Source: Lepus europaeus | Lineage: Eukaryota; Chordata; Mammalia; Lagomorpha; Leporidae | Direction of reading: 5' to 3' | Assembly: GCF_033115175.1 (NCBI RefSeq) | Contig: NC_084836.1 | Span: 70,169,297-70,233,296 of the forward strand | DNA: 64,000 bases | Shown here: positions 33,801-61,408 of the stretch, piece by piece | Layout of the letters: every line of letters begins with the position of its first letter | Position numbering within the stretch: position 1 is the first letter of the stretch | The notes under the pieces: generated by a model | What the model was told of the DNA's origin: nothing | Database searches by the model: none | What the model saw: the letters and a program-made list of their open reading frames with translations, nothing else | Made by a program: the position numbers and the translations under genes

Positions 33801-36109
33801 TACCTCAGGGGAAGGAGACAGCTAACAGGGCTGGAGGGAAGGGTGGGGAGCGGAAGTGAGCCGCGTGGTGTGTGTGGGTGGAGGCTCTCACCAATGGTGG
33901 TCTCACAGAACTTCTCATCAGCCACCTCGCTGGCGATGTTGGCACCCATCAGCACGCTCATCGGGATGCCCAGATGCTCCCCAATCACTTCAGAGATGAG
34001 TTTCAGCCCCTTGGGGCCCTTGTCCACCCCCTGGGCACAGGATGGAGCTCAGGCCAGGCCCCCTTTATGCCCAACCAAGGGCTTCCCAGCTGCAAACCCT
34101 ATCACTCCCACCAGTGGCCCTCGCATGTCTGCCCCGTTCCAACCTAGCTGGCTATGATAAAGGACTTTGCAAAAGGAACCCTTCCACGCCCCCTCAGCCA
34201 ATGCTCCCTTCCACAGCCCCTCCTGGCTGCCCTAACCCAATGCCTACCCAGACCAGGCCCCCTCCTCTCACCACGCCCCTTTACTCCCATCCCGCCTCCA
34301 GAATTCCCCACACTACCTGCCCCAAACCAATCCCGCATCCACTTCCCAAGCAAGTCCCGCCTCTCGCAGCAGCCCCAGTCCTGACCGCTTCCCTGCACCT
34401 CCCCAAGGCCCAGGTCCTCCTCTGTCCAGACAACACTCGGCCCACTTCCGCCAGCCACTCCTCTCCTGGCTTCACCTACCTCGAGCCCCCACAACTGCCA
34501 CACCCTCCCCCAGCCACAAAGAGGCGTCCCTGGCACCTTGATCAGAGAAATGCCGATGGCGTTGGCCTTCAAGTGGCCCTTGATCTGGTCACAGATCTTG
34601 CCGATGAACTGATGGGGCACCACGAAGATCAGGATGTCGGCATCAGCCGCAGCCTTGACCACATCTGGGACGGCCACCTGTGGGGTGAGCCAGGTGCTCA
34701 GGGGCCTGGTGGATCTCTCCTAGCCCCCCCAGGGGGGCCCCAAACAGGACATCTAGGAGCCAATGAGAAAGGCCGGCAGGGGAGAAGGGAGAACAGTTTG
34801 GGGCTGAATCTGGAAGGAATGAACTTGGAGGCATGAGAGAGAGATTGTGTCCCCTGCCCCTAGCTGTCACTTCTCTGTTTCAGCTGCCCTGGGGTCCTGA
34901 GGATTCCTGGTAACCTCCTCCCCAGCACCTTCCTTGCCCTTGGCTGTGGGTCAGCGAGGGAGGCCAAAGACAGCCTGAACTTGGCAGGAGGAAGAGGCCA
35001 AGTGAGATTTCATCACTCTGTTCTTCGGGGCCCTCTTCTGGGAAGGGGGGCTCCCCCTTTTCGCAAGGGAGGAGAGAGCCACATGGATTTGACCAACGAC
35101 CACAAGTCCAAGGAGCAGCTTCCTGGGCTGTTAATAACCCGGTGAATGAGTAACAGGGTTAGAGCCTGGGGCAGGCACTGTCCAGGACCCCAAGTCTGAG
35201 AGAGAGAGAGCCAGGCCTTGGTTGCCGGGGAAACGGACTCCCTTGAGGGGGGGCCGTGCCCAGAGCAGCCCTCCTAAGGTGCTTCCCAAGTGCAGCTGGC
35301 ACCAGTCAGGGCCCCTGGGTGAGAAGGGTCCCTCCCTCTCGCAGGGTGTGGGGCTTACCACGTTCGGAGGCAGCTTGTGCCCTGGGAGGTATTTGACATT
35401 CTCGTGCTGCGTGTTGATGATCTCTGTCAGCTTTTTGCCACCGATGTCTTCCTCAAACACCCACATGGTCACTCGCGGGTCGAACTGTGCCAGCTGGGCT
35501 GCATTGCCACCCACGATCTTGGCAATGGCTGAGCCCCTGGCAGGAAGAGTACAGCAAAGTGGAGGAGTGGCAGCGGGCAGTGGGGGCGGGGCGGGGGGAG
35601 GGATGTGGGGGCACAACAGTGGGGGCTGAGGTGTCGCCCCACCTCAGGGCCTCACAGCAGCCCACCCAGCCCATTGCTTCCCAGCTTCCTTGTCACCCCC
35701 CTACTCCCGTGGCAAGTATGTCCCCAGTGACCTGGCAGTGGAAAGGGCCTCCAGTCTTGGCTGCAGGAGGGGGCCAGCCTGCTGATCTCGCAGCCCCCAA
35801 ACCTAAGCAGCACTTTAGGCAGGAGAAAGGCCTTGGAGACCCCTTCCTGCAGCTGCAGCGGGCAGGTGCAGTGCCCAGCCGGTGTGGCGCAGCCAGGTCT
35901 GTCCCGTGCATGCAGGCACAGATCACAGCAGGGGTCGGCCCGGGGCCTGAGAGCGTTTCCTACGCACTTGCTCGCCTCCTGCCCAGCCAGCCTCTCTCTC
36001 CCTGACCTGGCCCCTGTGGCCCTGGGGGAAGGCCGGCCCTGCCCACTTCCCTTGACAGAGCCGCTCACCAATTGCCGGAGCCTACAATGCAGACTTTCTT
36101 GCCAGCCAT
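30809..36109 (-). CDS. GPD1: Glycerol-3-phosphate dehydrogenase [NAD+], cytosolic
   Basis: GPD1 interconverts dihydroxyacetone phosphate and glycerol-3-phosphate with NADH in the cytosol, feeding lipid synthesis and the glycerophosphate shuttle. Coding exons on the - strand are 36069-36109, 35359-35536, 34537-34677, 33892-34030, 33537-33649, 32768-33001, 32449-32555 and 30809-30905. They total 1,050 nt, or 349 residues plus stop, the human length. Residues 1-14 begin [14 protein letters not shown] and complete the GxGxxG NAD motif (GSGNWG) across intron 1. Lys120 and Lys204 are each the last codon of an exon. Asp260, Thr264, Arg269 and Asn270 ([10 protein letters not shown]) lie in exon 6. 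The protein ends NHPEHV. All splice sites are GT/AG. GPD1L is excluded by near identity to GPD1 and by the neighbouring genes. Confidence 0.97.
31187..31533 (+). repeat. Intermediate-age C-repeat SINE in GPD1 intron 7
   Basis: It has the perfect duplication aattaggtactacat (31172-31186 and 31534-31548). Its core reads gcagccatttgggggg, between the old and young forms. Confidence 0.93.
31664..31998 (-). repeat. Young C-repeat SINE in GPD1 intron 7, reverse
   Basis: It follows a TC run and is bracketed by gggattctctct on both sides. Confidence 0.9.
32716..32749. repeat. (CCA)n microsatellite in GPD1 intron 6
   Basis: About eleven CCA units lie on +, which is TGG on the GPD1 sense strand. The run begins 18 nt inside the intron after exon 6. 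Confidence 0.95.
32768..33001 (-). CDS. GPD1: GPD1 exon 6: substrate-binding and catalytic domain
   Basis: This exon of 78 codons begins [15 protein letters not shown] and carries Asn205, Asp260, Thr264 and the phosphate-binding Arg269/Asn270 pair. Position 240 is Arg (AFARLF) where human has Lys, a conservative change. The acceptor is ctaaag at 33002, and the donor gtgggt is followed 18 nt into the intron by a long TGG repeat. Confidence 0.95.
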
Positions 36110-36124
36110 GGTGCCGCTTCTCTG

Positions 36125-36175
36125 CCTGAGCCGGCTGGGTGCAGGCTGGAGCATTTAACTCCGCCGCACGTGGGT
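36125..36175 (-). promoter_or_regulatory. GPD1: GPD1 core promoter: TATA-like box and E-box
   Basis: On the gene strand a CACGTG E-box (36167-36172) is followed by an AT-rich TTAAAT element (36153-36158), about 45 nt upstream of the ATG at 36109. That spacing would start transcription near 36125 and leave a very short 5' leader. E-box control by USF or ChREBP would suit a glycolysis/lipogenesis enzyme, but that is inference. Confidence 0.5.
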
Positions 36176-37866
36176 GCAGCCAAGCCCCGCCCCCCAGGGT
36201 GGGTGGGGAGACTGGCGCCCAGGGAGAGAGGGTATGGCTGAGCCAGGGAAAAGGGAGAAAAGGGTAGAGACAGGTGGGGAACGGGAATGGGGCATGGACT
36301 GGCGCTGCCTGCCCTCCAGGTGCCAGCTGACGGTACTGGCAAGCTTCTTCCCTGGGCTCCAGCGGGTTTCTCGCCCCCTCCCTGTGTGGGTCTTGCTAGT
36401 CTGCCAAGCAGTAGTCCAGATAAGGAGTAGGTGACTGCCCCTCCTCCTCCTTTCTGTCCCCAGCCCTGAAGAAAACCGTATTTAGCCCTAGTAGCTTTCT
36501 ATCCAAAGGCACGGCCTCTCCATCCCCCCACTCCACACACACACCACATACCCTTGCAGGATCCCCAAAAAGCAGCTCTGGTTTTTCCCTCTCGTAGCCT
36601 CCCGTGAGCTCCCTGCAGGACCCCAGGGGAGGTCAGGGCCTGCTCTGGGGGCAGCCCAGCCCCAGGATCAGAAGAGACCCAAAGAGCCCGAGACAAGGTC
36701 ATCTTGGTGACCCACAGTGACTACGGCCGTCTTCTCGGGGATTTGCCAGTGGGGCTCTCATGTCACACAGCCCCCACCAGAGTGTCTTCTATGAAGGGGG
36801 TGGTGGTGAGAGAGGTCAGATTTCAAAGGGGACCCTTCCGACGCCAAGTGGCCCACAGCTCTCCTTTGGCAGACCCTGGGCTGCAGGACAGGCCAGAGAA
36901 GCAGCCAGAGCAGGGCTATCACAGTTGTCATTGGGAGGCCTTGGGCTTCCACGCTGTGCGCTCCCTCAGGTTAACCGCCAGTTTGCAGGCCCTGGGGCAG
37001 GCGTAATTGAGAGCAAGCTCAGCCCAGTGTGCGCATTTGGGAGAAGCCATTCAGAGTTCAGGGTTCTCCGTGGCCCACAGCCACATGCGTGATAAGGGGG
37101 AGGAGCTGTGGTCTCCAGGCCGACCTGGAGTGAAGCAAGAGGCTTCCGGCTGGCCGTCGGTGCTCCTTGGCCCAGAGGACAGACAGCACCCACCACACTC
37201 ACACGTGCTGGACTCCTGGCTTGGCGATCGGCAGAGTGGGCGTTGCCATCCCCCCAGATGGCCACTGGCCGCCAACAGTGAGAACTGGGTTAAAGGGAAG
37301 TCTGGGTGCAAGCACTAGGCAGGAGGTAAGGACTGGGAAGAAACGGTTTGCTAAATCCCAGGGAACGCAGGGGAAAGTCCCCCACACTCTCCTGCCATGG
37401 CCAGGAAGTTCCCACCAGGGGAACATACGTGAAAGTAACAGTTGGAGGTTTTCCTTAGAAAACGTCCTATGCCTCCCACACTCCGCTCCTGTATTGCACT
37501 GGCGTGGAGCTAAGGCCACCAGTGCCAGGCCGCCAGCTGGGAGCTCCGATTGTGGGGATGGGAGAGAAAGGATGTCTCTGTCCCTGGCACATGTGACACG
37601 AGTCCCTGTGAAAGGGCATTTATGCAACAAATAACAGCAAACAACCGCTTCTACCTCTACAATCATGGTAGGCAGTGTGCAAAGAACTTGCTTACTTAGG
37701 TCGGAATAAAGAGGGTGCAGGGCTCAGAACAGGGCACTGCAGGAAGCTGTCCGTGACTGCCAGAGCGCTTTTCCCAAGAGCCAACTCTAGACTATTTGTT
37801 TGAAATTAGTAATTCACCAGCCACTCTGACACATGTAATTTGCCTGGGTAAAAACAGAAGCCAGGA

Positions 37867-38180
37867 GGCTGGCGCTGTGGCATGGCGGGTAAAGCCACTG
37901 CCTGCAGTGCCAGCTTCCCATATGAGCACTGGTTCGAGTCCCGGCTGCTCCACTTCCTATCCAGCTCTCTGCTGTGGCCTGGGAAAACAGTAGAAGATGG
38001 CCCAAATCCTTGGGCCCCTGCACCTGTGTGGGAGACCCCGAAGAAGCTCCTGGCTCCTGATTGGGATTGGCTCAACTCATGCTATTGCAGCCATTTGAGG
38101 AGTGAACCAGTGGATGGAAGATCTCTTTCTCTGCTCTGTAACTCTGCCTTTCAAATAAATAAATCGTTAAAAAATAAATG
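37867..38180 (+). repeat. Old C-repeat SINE, forward
   Basis: It begins ggctggcgctgtggcatggc and ends ctttcaaataaataaatcg. Confidence 0.87.
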
Positions 38181-38388
38181 AATAATTAAGATGCCGGTTC
38201 AATGTCCTTGACATCAATTTTCTCCCCTCCAAGCTGTCACCCTACACAGTTCTTGGTCTTTCCTGCCAAAGCCTGCAAACCCCCACGTTCTGGGTTGACA
38301 CTGCTGGTCATCTCAGTGGCTCTGACTGTATGCAGGCGACACCTGAGTGTTGCCCTCCACGGAAGCAGAGAATTTAAAAACTTCAGGG

Positions 38389-38665
38389 CCGGCGCCGTGG
38401 CCCACTTGCTTAATCCTCCACCTGCGGCACCGCCATCCCATATGGGCCCTGGTTCTAGTCGCGGTTGCTCCCCTTCAGAGTCCAGCTCTCTGCTGTGGCC
38501 TGGGAAGGCAGTGGAGGATGGCCCAAGTGCTTGGGTGCCCGGGAGACCAGAAGGAAGCACCTGGCTCTTGGCTTCGGATAGGCGCAGCGCCAGCAGTAGC
38601 GGCCATTTGGGGGGTGAACCAATGGAACAAAGACCTTTCTCTCTGTCAAATAAATTAAAAAATAA
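38389..38665 (+). repeat. Intermediate C-repeat SINE, forward
   Basis: It begins ggccggcgccgtggccc and has the core gtagcggccatttggggggtg. The word atttaaaaact occurs on both sides. Confidence 0.87.
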
Positions 38666-39417
38666 TGATTTAAAAACTCCTGACAGGGGGTTAAACTATC
38701 CCGGTTCTAAATCCCGTCTTGGATACCAGCACAGAGGAGGAAAGTGCTGAGCCAGCAAGTGGGAGGCAGGCAGAGTGCAGCCACCACCACGCTTAAATGC
38801 CAATGGCTTAAAACCTCACTCCTGAGCTCGCGTCCGCCACACTCGGCCAGCGAGGGGCTGGCTGTCTATGCATACATAGTCCCAGGAGGACAACATAGCC
38901 CTTGTTCACTGGTCTTCGCTGAAACCCTACGCAGGACCACAAAAGAAGAACTCTATTATAGAGGAGGCCACAGAAAACAGAAATATCCAGATAGGAGCCC
39001 TGGTCAGGGGGAAGCAGCTCGGGTTCCCCAAGCCTAGGGGATCCTGGACACCCATGGACAGCTCCGTCCAGCCAGCAAGTGGCCAGGGAAGCTCGGAGCA
39101 GACGGCAGCGTCTGTAACCTGCTCTAACAGGGGAAGTGGCGGGGCAGGATCGTACAGTCTGGTAGTGAGGCCCAATGACCCCAGCCTGCATGCCTGGTTG
39201 GGCCCCTGGGGCTGACACAGCAACCTCTAAGCCCTAACCCTGAGCTCCACAGGGTGGAAATCTCATTGCTCACCGCAGGGCTGGCGCCCAACAGATGCTC
39301 CCTAAGCATGCCACGTAACAGGAACACAAACGTACAACTAACGTTCTGGAAGGAGAAAGGGGAGCTCAGGGAGGGCTCTCCCAGGGAGGGAAGACGACCC
39401 AGCCTTCAGAAGATCCT

Positions 39418-39423
39418 TTTATT
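39418..39423 (-). terminator. SMARCD1: SMARCD1 poly(A) signal (AATAAA on - strand)
   Basis: TTTATT on the + strand reads AATAAA on the gene strand. The 1.6 kb UTR it implies fits the known size of SMARCD1 mRNA. Confidence 0.65.
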
Positions 39424-39429
39424 AAAACG

Positions 39430-41046
39430 GGGTGACATCAATAAGGAGACAGTACAAAAAAAAGTTTGGTCCATGAAAAAAAAAAAAAAAAAAAACCAAA
39501 AACAAACATCACAATTCAGTTAATAAAAACAGTTATCTTCGACAGGGACACAGGGCAGGAGTGCTGAACTTCCTTCCCATGGGTCCAGCCAGGAGCTGGG
39601 CCAGGGCTCAGCGGCTCCAAAGCTGTCCAGTGTCACTGCGGGGAGAGCCTTTCGAGGGAGGAAGGGAGGTGATGGTGGGGGTGGGGATTCAGCTGTCCCC
39701 AGTGCAGGACGGGCAGGGACAAGGGGCTGGGGATGTGCTCGCAGGAGCCTGAGGAGGGGGTGGGGAAGCAGGGGCTTTGTCAGTTCTGTGGGTGTCAAGC
39801 CCATGCTGAACGGAATCCCCCTCGGTGCCCAGCTGTCTCCCACCCAGCTGTATTGTCTGCGAGCCCGGGATATGCTAACTCGGGGGTGATACAACCTGGA
39901 AGAAGAATCCGAGGCTCCCCTGGGCAAGATGCAAAAATCATCTCAGCTCCAAGCAGGGCCACGGTCACAAGGTCCTGTAGCTACCTGAGGGGTCTGAAGC
40001 TTTGGGGGCAGGGGCCGGGGAGCAGAAGTCACAAACCCAACTCGGAGCCACGCTCCAGCCCTAGGCGCTTTCACTCCTCAGTGCCCTAGAAGCCACCAGT
40101 GGGTGTCAACTGGGCAGACAAGGGACAGGAAGACGGGACAGCCCAGGGCTCTTACCCGTTTGATTTCAGGCCTGTTTCTCCATTAAGGGATGGGGGGGGG
40201 GGGGGGCGGGGTGGAGAGAATGAGTCACCCCTCCAAGCCACAGCAGCAAGGACAGCCCCTGCTGGCGAGCACAGCGCCCCGGACTGGACCCCTGGGGCTC
40301 GCACAGGGAAAAGGCAAGACCCCAGACAAACGCCCCGGCTTGGGGCAGGCGCAAGGGGTGTCCCCAAAAGGGCAGCCAAGAGGGTGTGCGGGGAGGGAGC
40401 CACAGTTACAGAGCAAACCCCAATACTGACGCGCACCCCCCGCGGGCATAAGGGAAGTACTGAAGCAGCGGCCGAGCCAGTGCGCTGGGCACTGCCCAGG
40501 CGCCCGGGGAGCCCCACAGCCGGGGCTCCTGTAGTGCTACGGGCAAGTGAGGGGAGAGTTTGCTCCAAACCTGTGGAGGGAGGGGGCGGGGTTAGGAAAC
40601 TGGAGTCTGATCAGGACAGTCAAGGTCAACTAGCTTATAGAGTGCCCTCAGGCCTGAGTCTGGGAGAGGGGGCGATGCCCCCGCTCCTGGGTCTCTGAGG
40701 GGTGGGATCAGTGTACGCGGCTGGTCCCCTTGCAGACCACCAGTCCATTCAGAGCACTGATTACCACTACAGGTTCTCTCTCTAACACTATCTAGAGGTC
40801 CTGCGTAGACCAAGGGAGGGGAGAGGCACACGGGAAGTCTGTGGGGTGGGGAGAGACGGGGTGCGAGAAGAGGGTAACAGGTGTCTTGTGAGACGGCAAC
40901 GCGACACCCTCTTAGTTCTGGTGTTGTCCTTGAGCCAACAGCATCCCCTGGAAGGCCCCAAGCAGACCAAGGCAGGTGCTATGAGGCAGGCAGCACGGGG
41001 CCCAGATAAAGAACAGGTGCAGCCGAGTCGGGCTGTGGGGGAGGCC
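39430..41046 (-). other. SMARCD1: SMARCD1 3' untranslated region
   Basis: About 1.6 kb follows the TAG at 41047-41049. It contains a G homopolymer at 40192-40206 (C-run on the sense strand) and a T-run on the sense strand (A-run at about 39478-39495 on +). Several GC-rich stretches at 40250-40520 give spurious long open frames. The 3' end is set by the AATAAA at 39418-39423. Confidence 0.65.
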
Positions 41047-51502
<10,456 letters not shown>

Positions 51503-51849
51503 CTTCCCGGAGCCGCAGCGGCAGCTGCACAAAGAACCGGAACCGGAACTCCCCCCGCCCCCCGCGCGCGCCCCCCGAGCGCCCGCCTGTCCGCTGCCTG
51601 CCTGCCTGCCTGCCCGGCAGGCACGGGCGGCTCAGGGCAGCGAGACTTGTGGGCTAGAGGGGGGCGACTAGCGGAAAAGGCGTGCAGGCCACGCCCTCCC
51701 GCCTTCAGAGTCCGGAGCGAAGACCATAGAGAGGAGCTGTGGGATAGAGAAGCCCCGCGAGCGGGCGCCCCCAGCCGACGGGAGGCCGACAGGGCCCTGG
51801 GAAGAGGGGGACCACAGCCCAGCCCCAATCCTGCCTCCAGCCGCTGATG

Positions 51850-52440
51850 CAGGACTTGGAGTTAACTGCCTGGTCTCCAAAGAGCTTTGCATGCCTTTCT
51901 CTTCGTCTCTTACTGCTCTAACCCCGAGGAGCTGAAGAGGAGAACGCATTATTTCACTTTATAAATGGGAAAGTCGAAATCGAAGACGGTAAATGACTTC
52001 GCAAAGGTCAATCAGCAAGTTAGCAGGCGGGCCAGATCCTAGAATCCAGACTCGGAGCCCGGCACTCAGAGAAAGTCCCACAATAACCACCAAACGCGGG
52101 AACTTCCACCCAGTCCTGGAGCGGACTTGCAGCCTAACCTTCTTCCAGATGTTCAGTTGCTGCTTCAACTTGAATCTGCACCCTGCCCTTTCTCCAAAGA
52201 ATCCACCGTGCTGGGAGTTGTTTGGGGTCTTCATTACCTTTGACCCCTCCCTCTGAAACCATTCCTGGTGTGAGGTCAGCCTTTCCTATCCCAGGAGGAC
52301 CAGGGCCACCCTGCTCAAACCTCCTCTTTCCTCTTCCCCGGATTGTGCGAGCCCCCCCCCCCCTCCCCCGGCAAGCCAAGCTCTGGGCAGTTAGCAGGAA
52401 TACTAGATACTTTCCAGAGAAAAGAACAACACTGAAGCGA
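51850..52440. other. SMARCD1-ASIC1 intergenic region
   Basis: About 0.9 kb separates the SMARCD1 start region from the ASIC1 poly(A) signal. It includes an old MIR-like SINE (about 51900-52075) and no supported gene. The 180-codon frame on the - strand at 52134-52676 straddles the ASIC1 3' end and looks like chance. Confidence 0.7.
51900..52075 (+). repeat. MIR-like ancient SINE upstream of SMARCD1
   Basis: It contains tttataaatgggaaagtcg, ttcgcaaaggtcaatcagc and cctagaatccagactcgg, in MIR order. Confidence 0.55.
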
Positions 52441-54274
52441 AGACGGTTAAAACCCAGTTTATTAGACCAGTGGCATGCGTCACGCAGAGCCCTGCCTGCT
52501 GTTCCCCAATCCACTGCACAGTTCTTGGCTTTGCTCCCGCACCCCTCTGGAGGAGGTCTGATCTCTAAGGAACTCCTGGGGACCCAGGAATTCCCAAGAG
52601 CCCCTAGCCTCTCCAGCTCCAGGAGGGTGCACACAGGGCACCTGTCCACGGGTCCTGCTCTGGGACTGGAGACCAAGAGACAGGTGGGCAGAGAAGGCCT
52701 GGGAAGGGGTGTGGCTCTGGCCTGGCGGGAGCAGCTAGTAGAGGCAGTGGGGCAGGCCCTCTACCTCACTTGGGTCCCTCATCAAGGGGCGGACAAAAAG
52801 CAGAGCTTTCAACTCACTCCCTCTAGGTCTCTTTCCCTCCACTGCCAAACCCTACCTAACCCAAAAATATAAGTGGTGGGCTTCGGTATCCGCTGGGAAA
52901 GGGGCTGGGTGCCCAGGAGGAGGGAAAGGCCACAGACTGAGGGCCTCAGCTTCTGCCGGTCAGCCCCCCACTGCCCCAGCTGCAACAGTCACCAATCCTC
53001 AGTTCCCTTCTCTCTTGGCCACTCTTGGCTTGGTGTCTAGAGGCGATCTCTGTCCCCTGGGCTGGGGGCTACCTCTGAGCTGACCCTTCCCTGGGAGGAC
53101 AAGGGCAGGGGCTAGGTGGAGCAGCAGGAGGATGTTAAGGCTGCAGAGGGTGCCCCAGGGGCTGGCGGGAGAGGGTGAGGCCAGAAAGAGGCAGAGTTTG
53201 TGATTCACAGCTTCCTTTTATGTCGCCACCGAGACAGTGCGAGGGTTACAATGCGCGTGTCGTCTCCTTGTGCTTCTCAGAGGGATGTGTGTACACAGTA
53301 CAGACACCGGGGAGAGAGTCCAATTCTTTATACAGGCGAAGGCATTCAGAGACCAGGGAGGGAGCAGAGACACGGAGGGGGTGGTTGGGAGGCTTGGGGT
53401 GAGAGGATGGTTTTCAGAGACAAGAGGGGATGGGGTCCAGACAGACAGGGGAGGGGCAAAAGTATATACAGAGATGTAGCAATATAGAGTCTGTATCATA
53501 TAGAAATAGAAAATGCAGATGAGGTCGTTGAAAGGAGCAAATGAAGTCGGAGAAGAAGTCTTGGGGGAGTTCCATAAGAAAATTTATGGATGTGGCCCTC
53601 CGCAGGGGCCTCTGGGGGAGGGGCCGGTGAGGTTGAACTTGTAGGTTATCAGAATGTGGCCTACAGCACCAGGGCCACATCTTGTGCCCATTGGGGCCTC
53701 CTCCACCTGCACTCCCACAGGGATTCAACAACTGTGTGAGGGGGCCGGAGTGAGGGTTTAGTTCTGGCCTGGAGACGGGTTCGGGGCAGTCACTGGGCTG
53801 AGAGGGTCTCTTAAGGCTGGGGAAACCCCGCCCCCACTAGCCCTCCCCCTTAAGGTACATTCTCTGGTTTTTGGGGCCGAATTCCAGACCCCGAGGGGGA
53901 TCCCCTCCACCCCTCACTGGGAGGGGGCTTTGGTGACTGGTGGTAGCAGAATGTAGGTGGACACTTAAGATGACAGACAGCAAGACAGAGAGTTCAGGCT
54001 GGGAGCTGCGGAGGTGGCATGGAGCGGAAAGGGGCAGTGTCCCCTTGCCCCGTTCTGTCTTTTTAGTTTTTTTTTTTTTTTTTTAAGATTAGTTTTGTTA
54101 AAAAGAATGGGGTAGAGGCAGGGAGGGGACTGTATGGTCAAGCCTCCTTCCTCACCACCGCAAGAGGAGTGGACCGCCCAGGAGTGGAGCTGAGTCCCCG
54201 GGGCAGGCGTGGGGGGCGGCGGCCCTGGCCCTCCTCATCTAGGCCTTTGGTGCAGGGGCCTGCGGGGCGGGGGC
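52440..54274 (-). other. ASIC1: ASIC1 3' untranslated region
   Basis: About 1.8 kb runs from the TGA at 54275-54277 to the AATAAA at 52458-52463. It has a T-run on the + strand at about 54067-54085 and no SINE insertion, unlike the introns nearby. Confidence 0.65.
52458..52463 (-). terminator. ASIC1: ASIC1 poly(A) signal (AATAAA on - strand)
   Basis: TTTATT on the + strand reads AATAAA on the gene strand and leaves a 3' UTR of the expected size, ending about 0.9 kb before the SMARCD1 promoter. Confidence 0.6.

Positions 54275-61408
<7,134 letters not shown>

Larger units (their letters stand above)
36180..39400. other. GPD1-SMARCD1 intergenic region
   Basis: This 3.2 kb between the GPD1 promoter and the SMARCD1 poly(A) site holds two forward C-repeats (37867-38180 and 38389-38665) and otherwise unique, moderately GC-rich sequence. 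I see no spliced or long conserved coding frame. Distal GPD1 regulatory sequence is possible but not shown by the bases alone. Confidence 0.7.

Noticed and set aside
34042-34836. 264-codon open frame on + over GPD1 introns 2-3
   Set aside because: It is antisense to GPD1 exon 3 and crosses C-rich intron. The Pro/Thr/Ser composition is what C-rich DNA gives in any frame.
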